Source: Buchnera aphidicola (Diuraphis noxia) (GTDB lineage: Bacteria > Pseudomonadota > Gammaproteobacteria > Enterobacterales > Enterobacteriaceae). From it: DNA of 64,000 nt. The notes under the pieces are model-generated. The model saw nothing but the letters and a program-made list of their open reading frames with translations, was not told where the DNA came from and did no database searches. The stretch covers positions 248,001 through 312,000 of the forward strand of contig NZ_CP013259.1 in NCBI RefSeq assembly GCF_001700895.1, in the 5' to 3' direction. The translations under genes were made by a program, and so were the position numbers. Below, piece by piece: positions 50,622 through 59,920 of the stretch (its first letter is position 1; the number at the start of each line of letters is the position of its first letter).

Positions 50622-51029
50622 TTAAATAATACTCATTGGTAATAATTCTCGAGGCTTTCCTTCTTGATTAATTGCAACATAAATAAATTCAGATTCTGCA
50701 GCACAGTAATATTGCCCTAATGGTTTTGAATATATTTTTTTAATCCATATTTCTACATCAATTTTCATTGAGCTAATTCCAATTTTAATACATCGTGCAT
50801 AACAATTAACAATATCTCCAACTGAAATTGATTGTAAAAAATTAATATTACTTACTCTAACGGTTACAACTTTTCCGCCTGCAATTTCTTTTGCTAGAAT
50901 TGCTCCGCCCATATCCATTTGAGACATAATCCAACCACCAAATATATCACCATTTGCATTTGTATCTTTAGGCATAGCAAGAGTTTTTAATACTAGTGTT
51001 CCACTTGGTAATATTTTTTTTTTTGGCAT
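50622..51029 (-). CDS. yciA: Acyl-CoA thioesterase YciA
   Basis: YciA hydrolyses acyl-CoA of varied chain length. The 135-residue hot-dog-fold protein has GTLVLKTLAMP, NANGDIFGGWIMSQMDMGG (catalytic Asp) and VTVRVSNINFLQSISVGD. It is 35 bases downstream of yciB on the same strand; yciC-yciB-yciA follows the E. coli order. Confidence 0.94.
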   Translation of the reverse strand: MPKKKILPSGTLVLKTLAMPKDTNANGDIFGGWIMSQMDMGGAILAKEIAGGKVVTVRVSNINFLQSISVGDIVNCYARCIKIGISSMKIDVEIWIKKIYSKPLGQYYCAAESEFIYVAINQEGKPRELLPMSII

Positions 51030-51063
51030 TATTAAAATAATACTCCATAATGATTTAAAATAA

Positions 51064-51597
51064 TTATTTTTTTTTAAATATTTTAAAATTTATATAAATA
51101 CTTGTTACTAAAATGAGAAAAAATGTTAAAGTTGTAAAACCAAAAACTTTGAAAATAACCCAAGTTTTTTCTGAAAAACACAGTGCTATATAAATATTTA
51201 AAATACTACAAAATAAAAAAAATAAAGACCATATTAAGTTTATTTTACGCCAATAAACATTAGAGATATTGATTTCTCGTTCTAAAAATCTTTGTATTAT
51301 TGGTTTGTTTGAAAAAAATTGACTGATGAGTAAAACAATAGAAAAAAAAAGATAGATTATTGTAATTTTCCATTTAATAAATTGACTATTATGAAAAAAT
51401 ATTGTCAAAAAACTAAAAAAAGAAATTGTACAAAAACTGAACAAACTCATTTTATCTAGTTCTTTATAAAAAATCCAATGTAGTATACATATTAACCCTG
51501 ATGTAAAAGTTAAAGATGCAGAAGCTATAAAAATATCATAAAAATTATAAAAAATAAAAAAAACTATCATTGGAAAAATGTGTAATATTTTTTTCAT
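51064..51597 (-). CDS. yciB: Inner membrane septation protein YciB (IspZ family)
   Basis: This 177-residue protein (E. coli 179) has five hydrophobic segments and the family features FFIFYNFYDIFIA-like start, LEREINI.NVYWRKINLIWSLFF and WVIFKVFGFTTLTF. In E. coli YciB influences cell-envelope and septum organisation; no reaction is established. It lies 9 bases after yciC. Sequence drift is greater than in neighbouring enzymes, as is common for membrane proteins here. Confidence 0.88.
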   Translation of the reverse strand: MKKILHIFPMIVFFIFYNFYDIFIASASLTFTSGLICILHWIFYKELDKMSLFSFCTISFFSFLTIFFHNSQFIKWKITIIYLFFSIVLLISQFFSNKPIIQRFLEREINISNVYWRKINLIWSLFFLFCSILNIYIALCFSEKTWVIFKVFGFTTLTFFLILVTSIYINFKIFKKK

Positions 51598-51606
51598 GAT
51601 GCAAAC

Positions 51607-52368
51607 CTAAAAAATATTTAATTTTTGAGAACGTAAAAAAATCATATAAAAACGAAACAAATATATAATTAAAAGAGAATATAGTATATTTAAACTCATA
51701 TTTAGTATTAAAAAAATAATGTTTTTATTTAAAAAATAAGTACTAGATAATATCGTAGTTACAAAAAATTTACTACACATCCATAATATGACACCTGATC
51801 CTATGATCTTTATATGTTGCCAAGAAATTGACATGCTAATTTGCATAGATTCAATGATACTATGTTTTTTAAAAGAAAAAATAATAGGTGATAAAGACAA
51901 CATTATTGATAATAATACACCTGGAATGATAAAAAACATAAAACCTAATTGAATTAAAAAAGTTATAAGAAAATTTAATATAAATAAATTAGGTAGAAAT
52001 GGAAAAAAAGAAGAAATTAAAGATATCATTGGTTCTCCTTTATTACTTGATACATTAAAAATCAAAGTAAGCATTATTCCTAATAATAATGTTTTACTTA
52101 ATAATAACTCTATAATTTTAAAAATAAAATATTTAAGTAATTGATTTTTTTCAATTATATTCATATTTTTAACTAAATCTAAAAATGAATGTGTATTAAT
52201 AAGTTTATTATTTTCTATTATTGAAATAATACGTACATTTGGTTGTATAAACATATCAATTAAAATGCTGATACATGTAACGAACATACATATAAAAAAA
52301 ATTTTTTTTATTTGTGTGCCAAAAAAATGATATGTATCATTACGTATTTCACTAGCCGTAATAATCAC
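51607..52368 (-). CDS. yciC: UPF0259 membrane protein YciC
   Basis: A 253-residue protein (E. coli YciC 247) with about six membrane segments; FFGTQIKKI, LLSKTLLLGIMLTLIF and LSLSPIIF... are consistent with the YciC family, and the position between trpA and yciB fixes the identification. Function is unknown; E. coli YciC and YciB have been linked to envelope integrity. The protein is strongly enriched in Ile, Phe, Lys and Asn, as is typical of this genome. Confidence 0.85.
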   Translation of the reverse strand: MIITASEIRNDTYHFFGTQIKKIFFICMFVTCISILIDMFIQPNVRIISIIENNKLINTHSFLDLVKNMNIIEKNQLLKYFIFKIIELLLSKTLLLGIMLTLIFNVSSNKGEPMISLISSFFPFLPNLFILNFLITFLIQLGFMFFIIPGVLLSIMLSLSPIIFSFKKHSIIESMQISMSISWQHIKIIGSGVILWMCSKFFVTTILSSTYFLNKNIIFLILNMSLNILYSLLIIYLFRFYMIFLRSQKLNIF

Positions 52369-52444
52369 ATGTATACTCCTTATAAATATATAATGTATAG
52401 TTGAAACATTATTAAAAAATAAAATATTTTTTATATCAAAATAT

Positions 52445-53257
52445 TTATGCTATTAATTTTGTAGATTTTTTTAAATGTTTCACAAATTCTTGTATTTTAG
52501 TCATCATGATGTCTTCTTCATACAAATATTTCTCAATAATATTTATTATTGCGGAACCGCATATTACACCGGAAAGACCTGATGATATGGCTTGTTTTAC
52601 TTGAATAGAATTAGAGATGCCAAAACCTTGCAATAAAGGTACAGAATTATATTTTTTTATTTTTTTTATAAAATCACCAGATACAAAAAAATTTTGATTT
52701 TCTATCCCTGTTACTCCAGGTCGAGATAATACATAAATATATCCTTTTGCATATAAAGAAATGCGATATAACAAATCATCATCTGCATTAGGAGGGCATA
52801 TAAAAATAGAACTAATTTTATATTTATTAGCGGTTGTATAAAAAATTTCTGATTCTTCAATAGGTACATCTGCTATTAGCACTGAATCTACACCAGATTT
52901 ACGACATTTCAAATAAAAATTATCAAGACCTTGGTTATATACAAGATTAGCGTATATTAAAAGACCGATGGGTATTTGTGTATGTTTTTTTCTTAAATTT
53001 TTTATTTCTTTAAAATATTGAAAAATATTATTTTTTTGAGATAATGCTCGTAAATTTGCTTTTTGAATAGTTTTACCATCAGCTAATGGATCTGAAAATG
53101 GAATACCTAATTCTAATGCATCTGCTCCATTTTGTATTAAAATGTTAATTATTTTTAGTGATGTATCTAAAGATGGATCTCCTAAAACAACAAAGGGAAC
53201 AAAACATCCTTCTTTACGTTGAGATAATCGATCAAAAATATTTTCATATCGATTCAT
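52445..53257 (-). CDS. trpA: Tryptophan synthase alpha subunit
   Basis: TrpA cleaves indole-3-glycerol phosphate and channels indole to TrpB. The catalytic glutamate and aspartate are in [15 protein letters not shown] (near 45-60); VLSRPGVTG and GFGISN are typical. It has 270 residues (E. coli 268). Its ATG overlaps the trpB stop by 4 bases. It is last in trpDCBA. Confidence 0.97.
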   Translation of the reverse strand: MNRYENIFDRLSQRKEGCFVPFVVLGDPSLDTSLKIINILIQNGADALELGIPFSDPLADGKTIQKANLRALSQKNNIFQYFKEIKNLRKKHTQIPIGLLIYANLVYNQGLDNFYLKCRKSGVDSVLIADVPIEESEIFYTTANKYKISSIFICPPNADDDLLYRISLYAKGYIYVLSRPGVTGIENQNFFVSGDFIKKIKKYNSVPLLQGFGISNSIQVKQAISSGLSGVICGSAIINIIEKYLYEEDIMMTKIQEFVKHLKKSTKLIA

Positions 53258-54447
53258 ATTCTTTTTCCTGTTTTTTTTAGAATATCGTGTACTGTAAAGA
53301 TGTCTTTATCACCACGGCCAGAAAGATTGACAACAAAAATTTGTTCTTTTTTTGGAGACAGATTCATTAATTTTAATGCATAAGCTAATGCATGAGAAGA
53401 TTCTAATGCTGGTATTATACCTTCTTTTTTGCATAATAATTGAAATGTATCAAGTGCTTCTTGATCTGTAATTGATACATATTGAGCACGATTAATACTA
53501 TTTAACCAAGCATGTTCTGGACCAACAGATGGAAAGTCTAATCCTGCAGAAATAGACCAAGATTCTTGAATTTGACCTTCTTGATCTTGCATTAAATGAG
53601 ATTTCATTCCGAAAAAAATACCAGTTCTACCATGTTTTAATGGTGCACCATGTTGACCTGTTTTTATACCCTTCCCCCCGGGTTCAACACCAATTAAACT
53701 TACTTCTTTATCATTAATAAAATTTGAAAAAATACCAATTGCATTAGAACCTCCTCCAACACATGCGATTATTGCATTTGGTAATTTTGTTTCTTGTTCT
53801 AAAATTTGTTGTTTAGTTTCTTCTCCAATAATTTTTTGAAATTCTCGAACAATAGTAGGATAGGGATGTGGTCCTGCTGCAGTACCAATCATATAGTGAG
53901 AATTTTTATAGCTATTAGACCAATCACGTAATGCTGCATTACACGCATCTTTTAAAGTACCAGATCCATTTTTTACAGGTATCACTTCTGCACCCATTAA
54001 TTTCATTCGAAAAACATTAGGATGTTGTCTTTTGATATCTTTGATTCCCATGTAAATTCTACATTTCAAATTCAATAAAGCGCAAGCAATAGCAGTAGCT
54101 ACTCCATGTTGACCAGCGCCAGTTTCAGCAATAATTTCATTTTTTTTCATCCTAATTGCTAAAATAGCTTGTCCTAAAACTTGATTGGTTTTATGAGCTC
54201 CACCATGTAATAAGTCTTCTCTTTTAAGATAAATACGTGTTTTTGTATCTTTAGTTAAATTATTACATAAAGTTAATGGCGTAGGTCTTCCTGCATAATT
54301 TTTTAGTAAATTAAAAAACGTTTTATGAAAATTAATATCTTTTTGTGCTTCAACAAAATTTTTTTCTAATTCTAATAGAGCTGGCATTAGTATTTGAGGA
54401 ACATACATGCCACCAAACTTACCAAAATAAGGATTTAATAAAGTCAT
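53254..54447 (-). CDS. trpB: Tryptophan synthase beta subunit
   Basis: TrpB joins indole and serine using PLP. The 397 residues equal the E. coli length. The Schiff-base lysine is in [12 protein letters not shown] (near 87), the phosphate loop is [10 protein letters not shown] and [10 protein letters not shown] follows. It is 28 bases downstream of trpC and overlaps trpA by four bases, giving coupled expression of the two subunits. Confidence 0.98.
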   Translation of the reverse strand: MTLLNPYFGKFGGMYVPQILMPALLELEKNFVEAQKDINFHKTFFNLLKNYAGRPTPLTLCNNLTKDTKTRIYLKREDLLHGGAHKTNQVLGQAILAIRMKKNEIIAETGAGQHGVATAIACALLNLKCRIYMGIKDIKRQHPNVFRMKLMGAEVIPVKNGSGTLKDACNAALRDWSNSYKNSHYMIGTAAGPHPYPTIVREFQKIIGEETKQQILEQETKLPNAIIACVGGGSNAIGIFSNFINDKEVSLIGVEPGGKGIKTGQHGAPLKHGRTGIFFGMKSHLMQDQEGQIQESWSISAGLDFPSVGPEHAWLNSINRAQYVSITDQEALDTFQLLCKKEGIIPALESSHALAYALKLMNLSPKKEQIFVVNLSGRGDKDIFTVHDILKKTGKRI

Positions 54448-54475
54448 ATAATGATTTCCTGGTTTTTTAAAAGTA

Positions 54476-55837
54476 TTAATAATATCTTAATTTTTGAAAT
54501 ACTGACTTTATTTTTTTATGATCTTTAATACCTGGAGAAACTTCTATGCCAGAATTCAAATCTAATCCTGAACAATTTAATTTAGATGCTTTAATACAAT
54601 TATTAGAATTAATACCTCCAGCTAAAATTACATTTTCTAAAATTTGATGTTTTAAAATAGACCAATTAAAACATTTATTACTTCCACCAAATTGAGAATC
54701 TAGTACATACATGTGTATGTGATTCCAATTAAGATCTGGTATCTTAGAATCAATTGAAAATGCTTTCCAAATTTGAATATTTATAGATAATGTTTGTCTA
54801 AGTTTTTTTACATATTTCAAATCTTCTTGACCATGCAGTTGAACTGCATATAAATTCAGTTCTTCAGCAATATTTTTAACGATTTCTATATTTTCATTTT
54901 GAAAAACACCTACATTTCTTAATGTATTGTTGAAAATTATTTTTTTTGCTGTATTCTTACTAATTTTTCTAAGCGAACTTGGTGCAAAAATTAATCCTCC
55001 ATATACAGCTCCATATTTTTCCGCGATTTCTATATCACAACTTCTAGTTAATCCACAAATTTTGTTTTCACCTAATATTAAAGAACGTACGCCTATCTCT
55101 AATTGTTTTTCAGACATCAAATGTGATCCAATTAAAAAACCATTAACAAATTGGCTGAGATATCTTATTTGCTTGTATTTTGTGATACCAGATTCACTAA
55201 TTATTATGATATTTTTAGGTATTAAAGAAGAAAGGATACGAGTGCGATTTAAATTAATTGATAAGTCATGTAAATTACGATTATTAATTCCAATGATATT
55301 CGCATTTAATTTAATAGCCCTTTTTAGTTCCGAAGTATTATTTACCTCAGTTAATATCCCCATATTTAATTCTTTTGCTATTTTGGATAGTTTTTGATAT
55401 TGAAAGTCATCTAAAATAGATAGCATTAATAGAATAGCATCTGCATTATAATATCTTGCTAAATATATTTGAAAGGGATCAATAAAAAAATCTTTACATA
55501 AAATTGGTTGTGATACACGTTCTCTTACTATATTAATAAACTCTAGCTTTCCATCAAAATATTTTTCATCAGTAAGAACTGATATGGCAGAAGCATATTT
55601 ATTATAAATTTTTGCGATATCAATTAAATTAAAATTTTTTTTAATAATTCCTAAAGAAGGAGATTTTTTTTTGCATTCTAATATAAAAACAGGATTTTTC
55701 TCTTTTAAGGAATTATAAAAATTGCGTGTTTTAGTGTTAATATGATTTTTAAAAGTGATTAATGGTTGTTTTTTTTTTCTAAATTTAATCCATTCATATT
55801 TATTTTTTACAATTTTTTCAAGTATTGTTTCTTTCAT
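54476..55837 (-). CDS. trpC: Bifunctional indole-3-glycerol phosphate synthase / phosphoribosylanthranilate isomerase
   Basis: The N-terminal half (1-255) is IGPS with [30 protein letters not shown] and VISESGI-type IISESGIT; the C-terminal half is PRAI (TrpF) starting KICGLTR with VQLHGQED and LAGGINSNN. Fusion length of 453 matches E. coli. Its start overlaps the trpD end by 20 bases. A T10 run (55769-55778, A10 on the coding strand) lies in frame near the N-terminus. Confidence 0.97.
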   Translation of the reverse strand: MKETILEKIVKNKYEWIKFRKKKQPLITFKNHINTKTRNFYNSLKEKNPVFILECKKKSPSLGIIKKNFNLIDIAKIYNKYASAISVLTDEKYFDGKLEFINIVRERVSQPILCKDFFIDPFQIYLARYYNADAILLMLSILDDFQYQKLSKIAKELNMGILTEVNNTSELKRAIKLNANIIGINNRNLHDLSINLNRTRILSSLIPKNIIIISESGITKYKQIRYLSQFVNGFLIGSHLMSEKQLEIGVRSLILGENKICGLTRSCDIEIAEKYGAVYGGLIFAPSSLRKISKNTAKKIIFNNTLRNVGVFQNENIEIVKNIAEELNLYAVQLHGQEDLKYVKKLRQTLSINIQIWKAFSIDSKIPDLNWNHIHMYVLDSQFGGSNKCFNWSILKHQILENVILAGGINSNNCIKASKLNCSGLDLNSGIEVSPGIKDHKKIKSVFQKLRYY

Positions 55838-56846
55838 CTTTATCTTCTTTTAACATATTAGCAACATTAATTATATGTTTATATACATCTCCACTACGAA
55901 TTTTATTTAATGCTAATTTCGTATTCGATTTTAAGTCTTCATAACCAAAGATTTTAAATAAAATAGCGACATTTGCTGCGATTAATTCTTCATTTAATTT
56001 ATCTCCTTTCCCTTTCATAATTTGATTAATAATATAATAATTTTCTTCTAACGAAGTTTTTGTAAATATTTTTTTATCATGTATTTTTAAACCAAAATCT
56101 TTAGGATGTAGTTCATATGAAAAAATTTTACCATTAAATAATTCAGCAACATGTGTAGTGTTGTTTAATGTTACTTCATCCGTACCATCGCCGTGTAAAA
56201 CTATAGCGCGTTGATATTTTAAACTTTTTAAAATTTCAATTGAAGAGTACAATAAATCTTTTTTATATACACCAATTACAGCAAGAGGTGGCATTGCAGG
56301 ATTAAGAAAAGGTCCTAATAGATTAAAAATAGTTCTAGTTTTTAAAATTTTACGTACATTATTAGAATATTTAAAACTATCATGATAGTTAGGTGCAAAT
56401 AAAAAACAAATATTTAATTTATCTAAAGTCTTACGATGTTCTTTTGAAGATGCATGTAAATTTATGTGAAATCTTTTTAATATATCAGCAGAACCTGATG
56501 TACTAGACACTCCTTGATTACAATGTTTTACAATTTTTAAGCCACAACTTGAAGCAACAAAAGCACTTGCAGTAGAAATATTGATTGTATTCTTAATGTC
56601 TCCACCTGTTCCTACTATATCAGCAAAAACATAGTTGGGCTTTGGAAAATATTTGACACATTCTGAAAATGCTAATATTGCTCCAATAATTTCTTCTTTT
56701 GATTCACCTCTTATTTTCATTGCTGTTAATATAGAGGATAATGTTATATCTGTTATGCTTCCGGAAGAAATAGATTTAAATAATCTATAACTCTCTTCTT
56801 TATTTAAATGTTGTGATTGATAAATTTTATTCAAAATATTTTGCAT
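55818..56846 (-). CDS. trpD: Anthranilate phosphoribosyltransferase
   Basis: TrpD transfers phosphoribose to anthranilate. The 342-residue protein is the transferase alone, without the N-terminal glutamine-amidotransferase (TrpG) fusion of E. coli. PRPP motif DIVGTGGD and NISTA are intact. The anthranilate/PRPP loop, usually HGNRSVSS, reads His108-Cys-Asn-Gln-Gly-Val-Ser-Ser here; the key His and Asn are kept. It is first in trpDCBA; trpE and trpG are absent and in Buchnera commonly lie on a plasmid. The upstream 239 bp contain no leader peptide I can recognise. Confidence 0.95.
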   Translation of the reverse strand: MQNILNKIYQSQHLNKEESYRLFKSISSGSITDITLSSILTAMKIRGESKEEIIGAILAFSECVKYFPKPNYVFADIVGTGGDIKNTINISTASAFVASSCGLKIVKHCNQGVSSTSGSADILKRFHINLHASSKEHRKTLDKLNICFLFAPNYHDSFKYSNNVRKILKTRTIFNLLGPFLNPAMPPLAVIGVYKKDLLYSSIEILKSLKYQRAIVLHGDGTDEVTLNNTTHVAELFNGKIFSYELHPKDFGLKIHDKKIFTKTSLEENYYIINQIMKGKGDKLNEELIAANVAILFKIFGYEDLKSNTKLALNKIRSGDVYKHIINVANMLKEDKDERNNT

Positions 56847-57085
56847 TTTTTACCTGTTAATATTTTTCAAATGTTTTTCTACAAAAAATGAATATTTATA
56901 TATAAAATATTTTGATATTTATTATTTTTTATTTTCAACAATAATCTATTGATATACATAATTCAATTTAAATTTTAAAAACTTAAAATAAAAATTTTTT
57001 AAAAATAATTGTAAGACTAAAAAATAATATATAAAAATAGTCATAATTTATTATATATGATAACTTGGCTTTTGGAATTTTTACA

Positions 57086-57982
57086 ATGAATAAATTAATA
57101 ATATTATTATTGTTTTTCTTAGTTTCTATGACCTGGGGAACAACTTGGATTGCAATGAAAGTTGCAACGGAAACAATTCCGCCATTGTTCGCGACTGGAA
57201 TACGTTTTTTAATAGCTTCTCCCTTATTGATTATATTAGCTTTTTATACACAAACTCCGCTTTTATTTCCACCTGGAAAGAGATGGTTTCAATTTATAAT
57301 TGCGATTTTTTATTTTTCTTTACCATTTACATTAATGTTATATGGAGGGATTTATGTTAGTTCTTCTATAGCTTCTATTATTTTTTCAAACATGCCTGTA
57401 ATTGTATTGATAATATCTTGCTTGTATTTGAAACAAAAATTATTTATCGCACAAAAAATTGGTTTAATAATTTCTTTAGTTACATTGCTGATTGTTTTAT
57501 TTATAGAATTGGAATCAAAATGCTTCATTCAATGGAAAGCTATTTTAGCTTTACTTTTAGCTCTTTTTAGTCATGCTATGATTTATGCTGAATGCCAAAA
57601 ACAACGATGTAATGTTTCTGTAATTACTTTTAACGCTTTACCATCGTTAATGTCTGGAATATTATTATCTATCATATCTTGGTTTTTAGAATCCCCAAAT
57701 ATTAATGATTTTTCTAAAAAATCTATGCTAGCCGTTTTATATCTTGGAGATTTTTCTGGTATTTTTGGAATTTTATCATATTTTTATTTGCAAAAAAAAG
57801 TAAGTGCATTTTATGCTTCTACCGTTTTCTTAGTTTTTCCAATAATTGCCGGATTTTTAGAAAATTATATTTATAAAGATACAATCTTATCATGTGAAGT
57901 ATGGTTCTTTTTTCCTTTACTAGTCGGAATATTATTAACTTTAATACCAGTTGATATATTTACAATAAAAAATAAAATATAA
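57086..57982 (+). CDS. EamA/DMT-family permease
   Basis: The protein has about 298 residues and ten hydrophobic segments in two EamA repeats; the first opens with [14 protein letters not shown], matching the N-terminal motif of the family (YedA, RhtA and relatives), and [11 protein letters not shown] follows. Substrate is unknown; family members export amino acids and metabolites. I start at ATG 57086 with GGA upstream; TTG at 57065 is in frame. It sits alone between trpD and rluB, a place where E. coli has trpE-trpL on one side. It is a candidate for export of nutrients to the host, but only by family inference. Confidence 0.8.
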   Translation: MNKLIILLLFFLVSMTWGTTWIAMKVATETIPPLFATGIRFLIASPLLIILAFYTQTPLLFPPGKRWFQFIIAIFYFSLPFTLMLYGGIYVSSSIASIIFSNMPVIVLIISCLYLKQKLFIAQKIGLIISLVTLLIVLFIELESKCFIQWKAILALLLALFSHAMIYAECQKQRCNVSVITFNALPSLMSGILLSIISWFLESPNINDFSKKSMLAVLYLGDFSGIFGILSYFYLQKKVSAFYASTVFLVFPIIAGFLENYIYKDTILSCEVWFFFPLLVGILLTLIPVDIFTIKNKI

Positions 57983-58020
57983 CTCTGAATACATTTTTAA
58001 TCTTTTTAAGGTTTTTATAA

Positions 58021-58767
58021 GTGAATGAAAAAATACAAAAAATTTTATCTCGTTTTGGATGTCACTCTCGCCGAAAAATTGAACAAATCATTAAATCTGG
58101 AAACATATTAATCAATGATAAAAAAGTTTTTATTGGACAACGTTTAGAAGTAAAAAATATCCATAAAATTATGATAGAAGGTAAATTAATTTCTATACCT
58201 AAAAAAAAAATCAATACTGAACTATTAATTTATAACAAACCTGAAGGAGAGATTTGTACTCGTCATGATGTTAAAAATCGTTCTACGATATTTGATAGAC
58301 TACCGATTTTAAAAACAGGAAAATGGATTAACATTGGACGATTAGACATTAATACTAGAGGTTTATTATTGTTTACAAATAATGGAAATTTAGCTAATCA
58401 ACTTATGCATCCTCGAAATCGCATCGAAAGAGAATATTATATTCGTGTTTTTGGCAAAATTAATAAAAATACAATGAATATTTTAAAAAATGGAGTTAGA
58501 ATTAAAGATGGTTATGCTTCATTTAAAGAAATCAAATCTATTAATATGAAAAAAAGATCAAAAAACCAATGGTTTAAAGGTGTTATATGTGAAGGAAGAA
58601 ACCGTGAAATTAGATTAATGTGGAAAGAAATGAAATGCCAAGTTAGTCGATTAATTAGAATACGTTATGGAAATGTTATTTTACCTAGTACTTTACAATC
58701 AGGAAAATTTTCAAAATTAAATACTAGATTAATTAATAAATTGTACACATTGATTTCTGAAAAATAA
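58021..58767 (+). CDS. rluB: 23S rRNA pseudouridine(2605) synthase RluB
   Basis: RluB makes pseudouridine 2605 in 23S rRNA. It has an N-terminal S4 RNA-binding domain (1-60) and the RsuA-type synthase with the catalytic aspartate in GRLDINTRGLLLF; NKPEGEICTRHD and EGRNREIRLMW are family motifs. The length of 248 is shorter than E. coli (291) because the basic C-terminal tail is absent. It starts with GTG at 58021. An in-frame A10 lies at 58201-58210. Confidence 0.94.
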   Translation: MNEKIQKILSRFGCHSRRKIEQIIKSGNILINDKKVFIGQRLEVKNIHKIMIEGKLISIPKKKINTELLIYNKPEGEICTRHDVKNRSTIFDRLPILKTGKWINIGRLDINTRGLLLFTNNGNLANQLMHPRNRIEREYYIRVFGKINKNTMNILKNGVRIKDGYASFKEIKSINMKKRSKNQWFKGVICEGRNREIRLMWKEMKCQVSRLIRIRYGNVILPSTLQSGKFSKLNTRLINKLYTLISEK

Positions 58768-58808
58768 TGACAATAATGATTGTCTATATTTAAAAAAAGG
58801 AAAAATTC

Positions 58809-59834
58809 GTGAATTTACTTCTTAATTATGGATTATTTTTAGCTAAAATTATTACTTTTTTTACTATTAGTTTAAGTGCTATTGTATTTTTTTATATGCT
58901 TATAAAAAGAAAAAAAAATAATCGAAATAAATTAAAAATAACTGTATTACAAGATAATTATCAAGATGTAAAAAAGAATATGTTGTTATCTAAGATGACT
59001 AATTTCGAAAAGAAAGAATGGTTAAGTAGAGAAAAAACAAAACATAAAAAAATTGCAAAACATACTAAAGAATATTTTCAACATCAAAAAAAAACATTAT
59101 ATGTATTAGATTTTAAAGGTGGTGTTTATGCAAATGAAGTCATGGGATTGAGAGAAGAAATATCAGCTATACTTTCTGTAGCCAATCAAAATGATGAGGT
59201 ATTACTACGTTTAGAAAGTTCTGGAGGTGTTATTCATGGATATGGATTAGCAGCTTCTCAATTAAATAGATTACGTAAAAAAGGGATACGATTAACTATA
59301 TCTGTTGATAAAATAGCTGCTAGTGGAGGATATATGATGGCATGTGTTGCAGATTATATTATTTCAGCTCCATTTGCTATAATTGGATCTATTGGAGTAG
59401 TAGGTCAAATACCTAATTTTAATAAATTACTAAAGAAATGTAATATAGATATTGAATTACATACTGCGGGAAACTATAAACGTACTTTAACAATGTTAGG
59501 GCATAATACAGATTCAACGCGAAAAAAATTTTGTGAAGAATTAAATACAATACACCATCTTTTTAAAAACTTTATCAAAGAAATGAGACCCTGTTTAGAT
59601 ATTGAAAGTGTATCGAGTGGAGAGCACTGGCTTGGAACAATGGCTTTGAAAAAAAAATTAGTAGATGAAATTGGTACAAGTGATGATTTTTTAATTTCTA
59701 AAATGGAAGAATATAATTTATTGAGGATTCAATATATTTGTAACAAAACAATGTTAGAACGTTTTACATATTCAATAGTAGATAGTTTTAGTAAAATTGC
59801 TCTTAAATTATTTTTTTATAAAAATTTTTTATAA
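58809..59834 (+). CDS. sohB: Inner membrane peptidase SohB (S49 family)
   Basis: SohB is a putative signal-peptide-peptidase-type protease facing the periplasm. The 341 residues (E. coli 349) begin with one membrane segment (about 5-32). The Ser-Lys dyad is visible: serine in DKIAASGGYMMA and lysine in TAGNYKRTLTML. RLESSGGVIHGYG marks the fold. GTG start at 58809 is preceded by AAAGGAAA. The neighbourhood rluB-sohB-topA follows E. coli with btuR and yciN-type genes missing. Confidence 0.93.
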   Translation: MNLLLNYGLFLAKIITFFTISLSAIVFFYMLIKRKKNNRNKLKITVLQDNYQDVKKNMLLSKMTNFEKKEWLSREKTKHKKIAKHTKEYFQHQKKTLYVLDFKGGVYANEVMGLREEISAILSVANQNDEVLLRLESSGGVIHGYGLAASQLNRLRKKGIRLTISVDKIAASGGYMMACVADYIISAPFAIIGSIGVVGQIPNFNKLLKKCNIDIELHTAGNYKRTLTMLGHNTDSTRKKFCEELNTIHHLFKNFIKEMRPCLDIESVSSGEHWLGTMALKKKLVDEIGTSDDFLISKMEEYNLLRIQYICNKTMLERFTYSIVDSFSKIALKLFFYKNFL

Positions 59835-59920
59835 TTTTAAGAAATAAAATTGTTTTAAACATACTTTATATATTATTAAATGAATTAGTACAATTAAATA
59901 TGATTTATTTGGATAAAAAT

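Noticed and set aside
54927-55397. A 156-codon plus-strand ORF
   Set aside because: It is entirely antisense to trpC and shows no recognisable motif; long antisense frames arise from codon bias.
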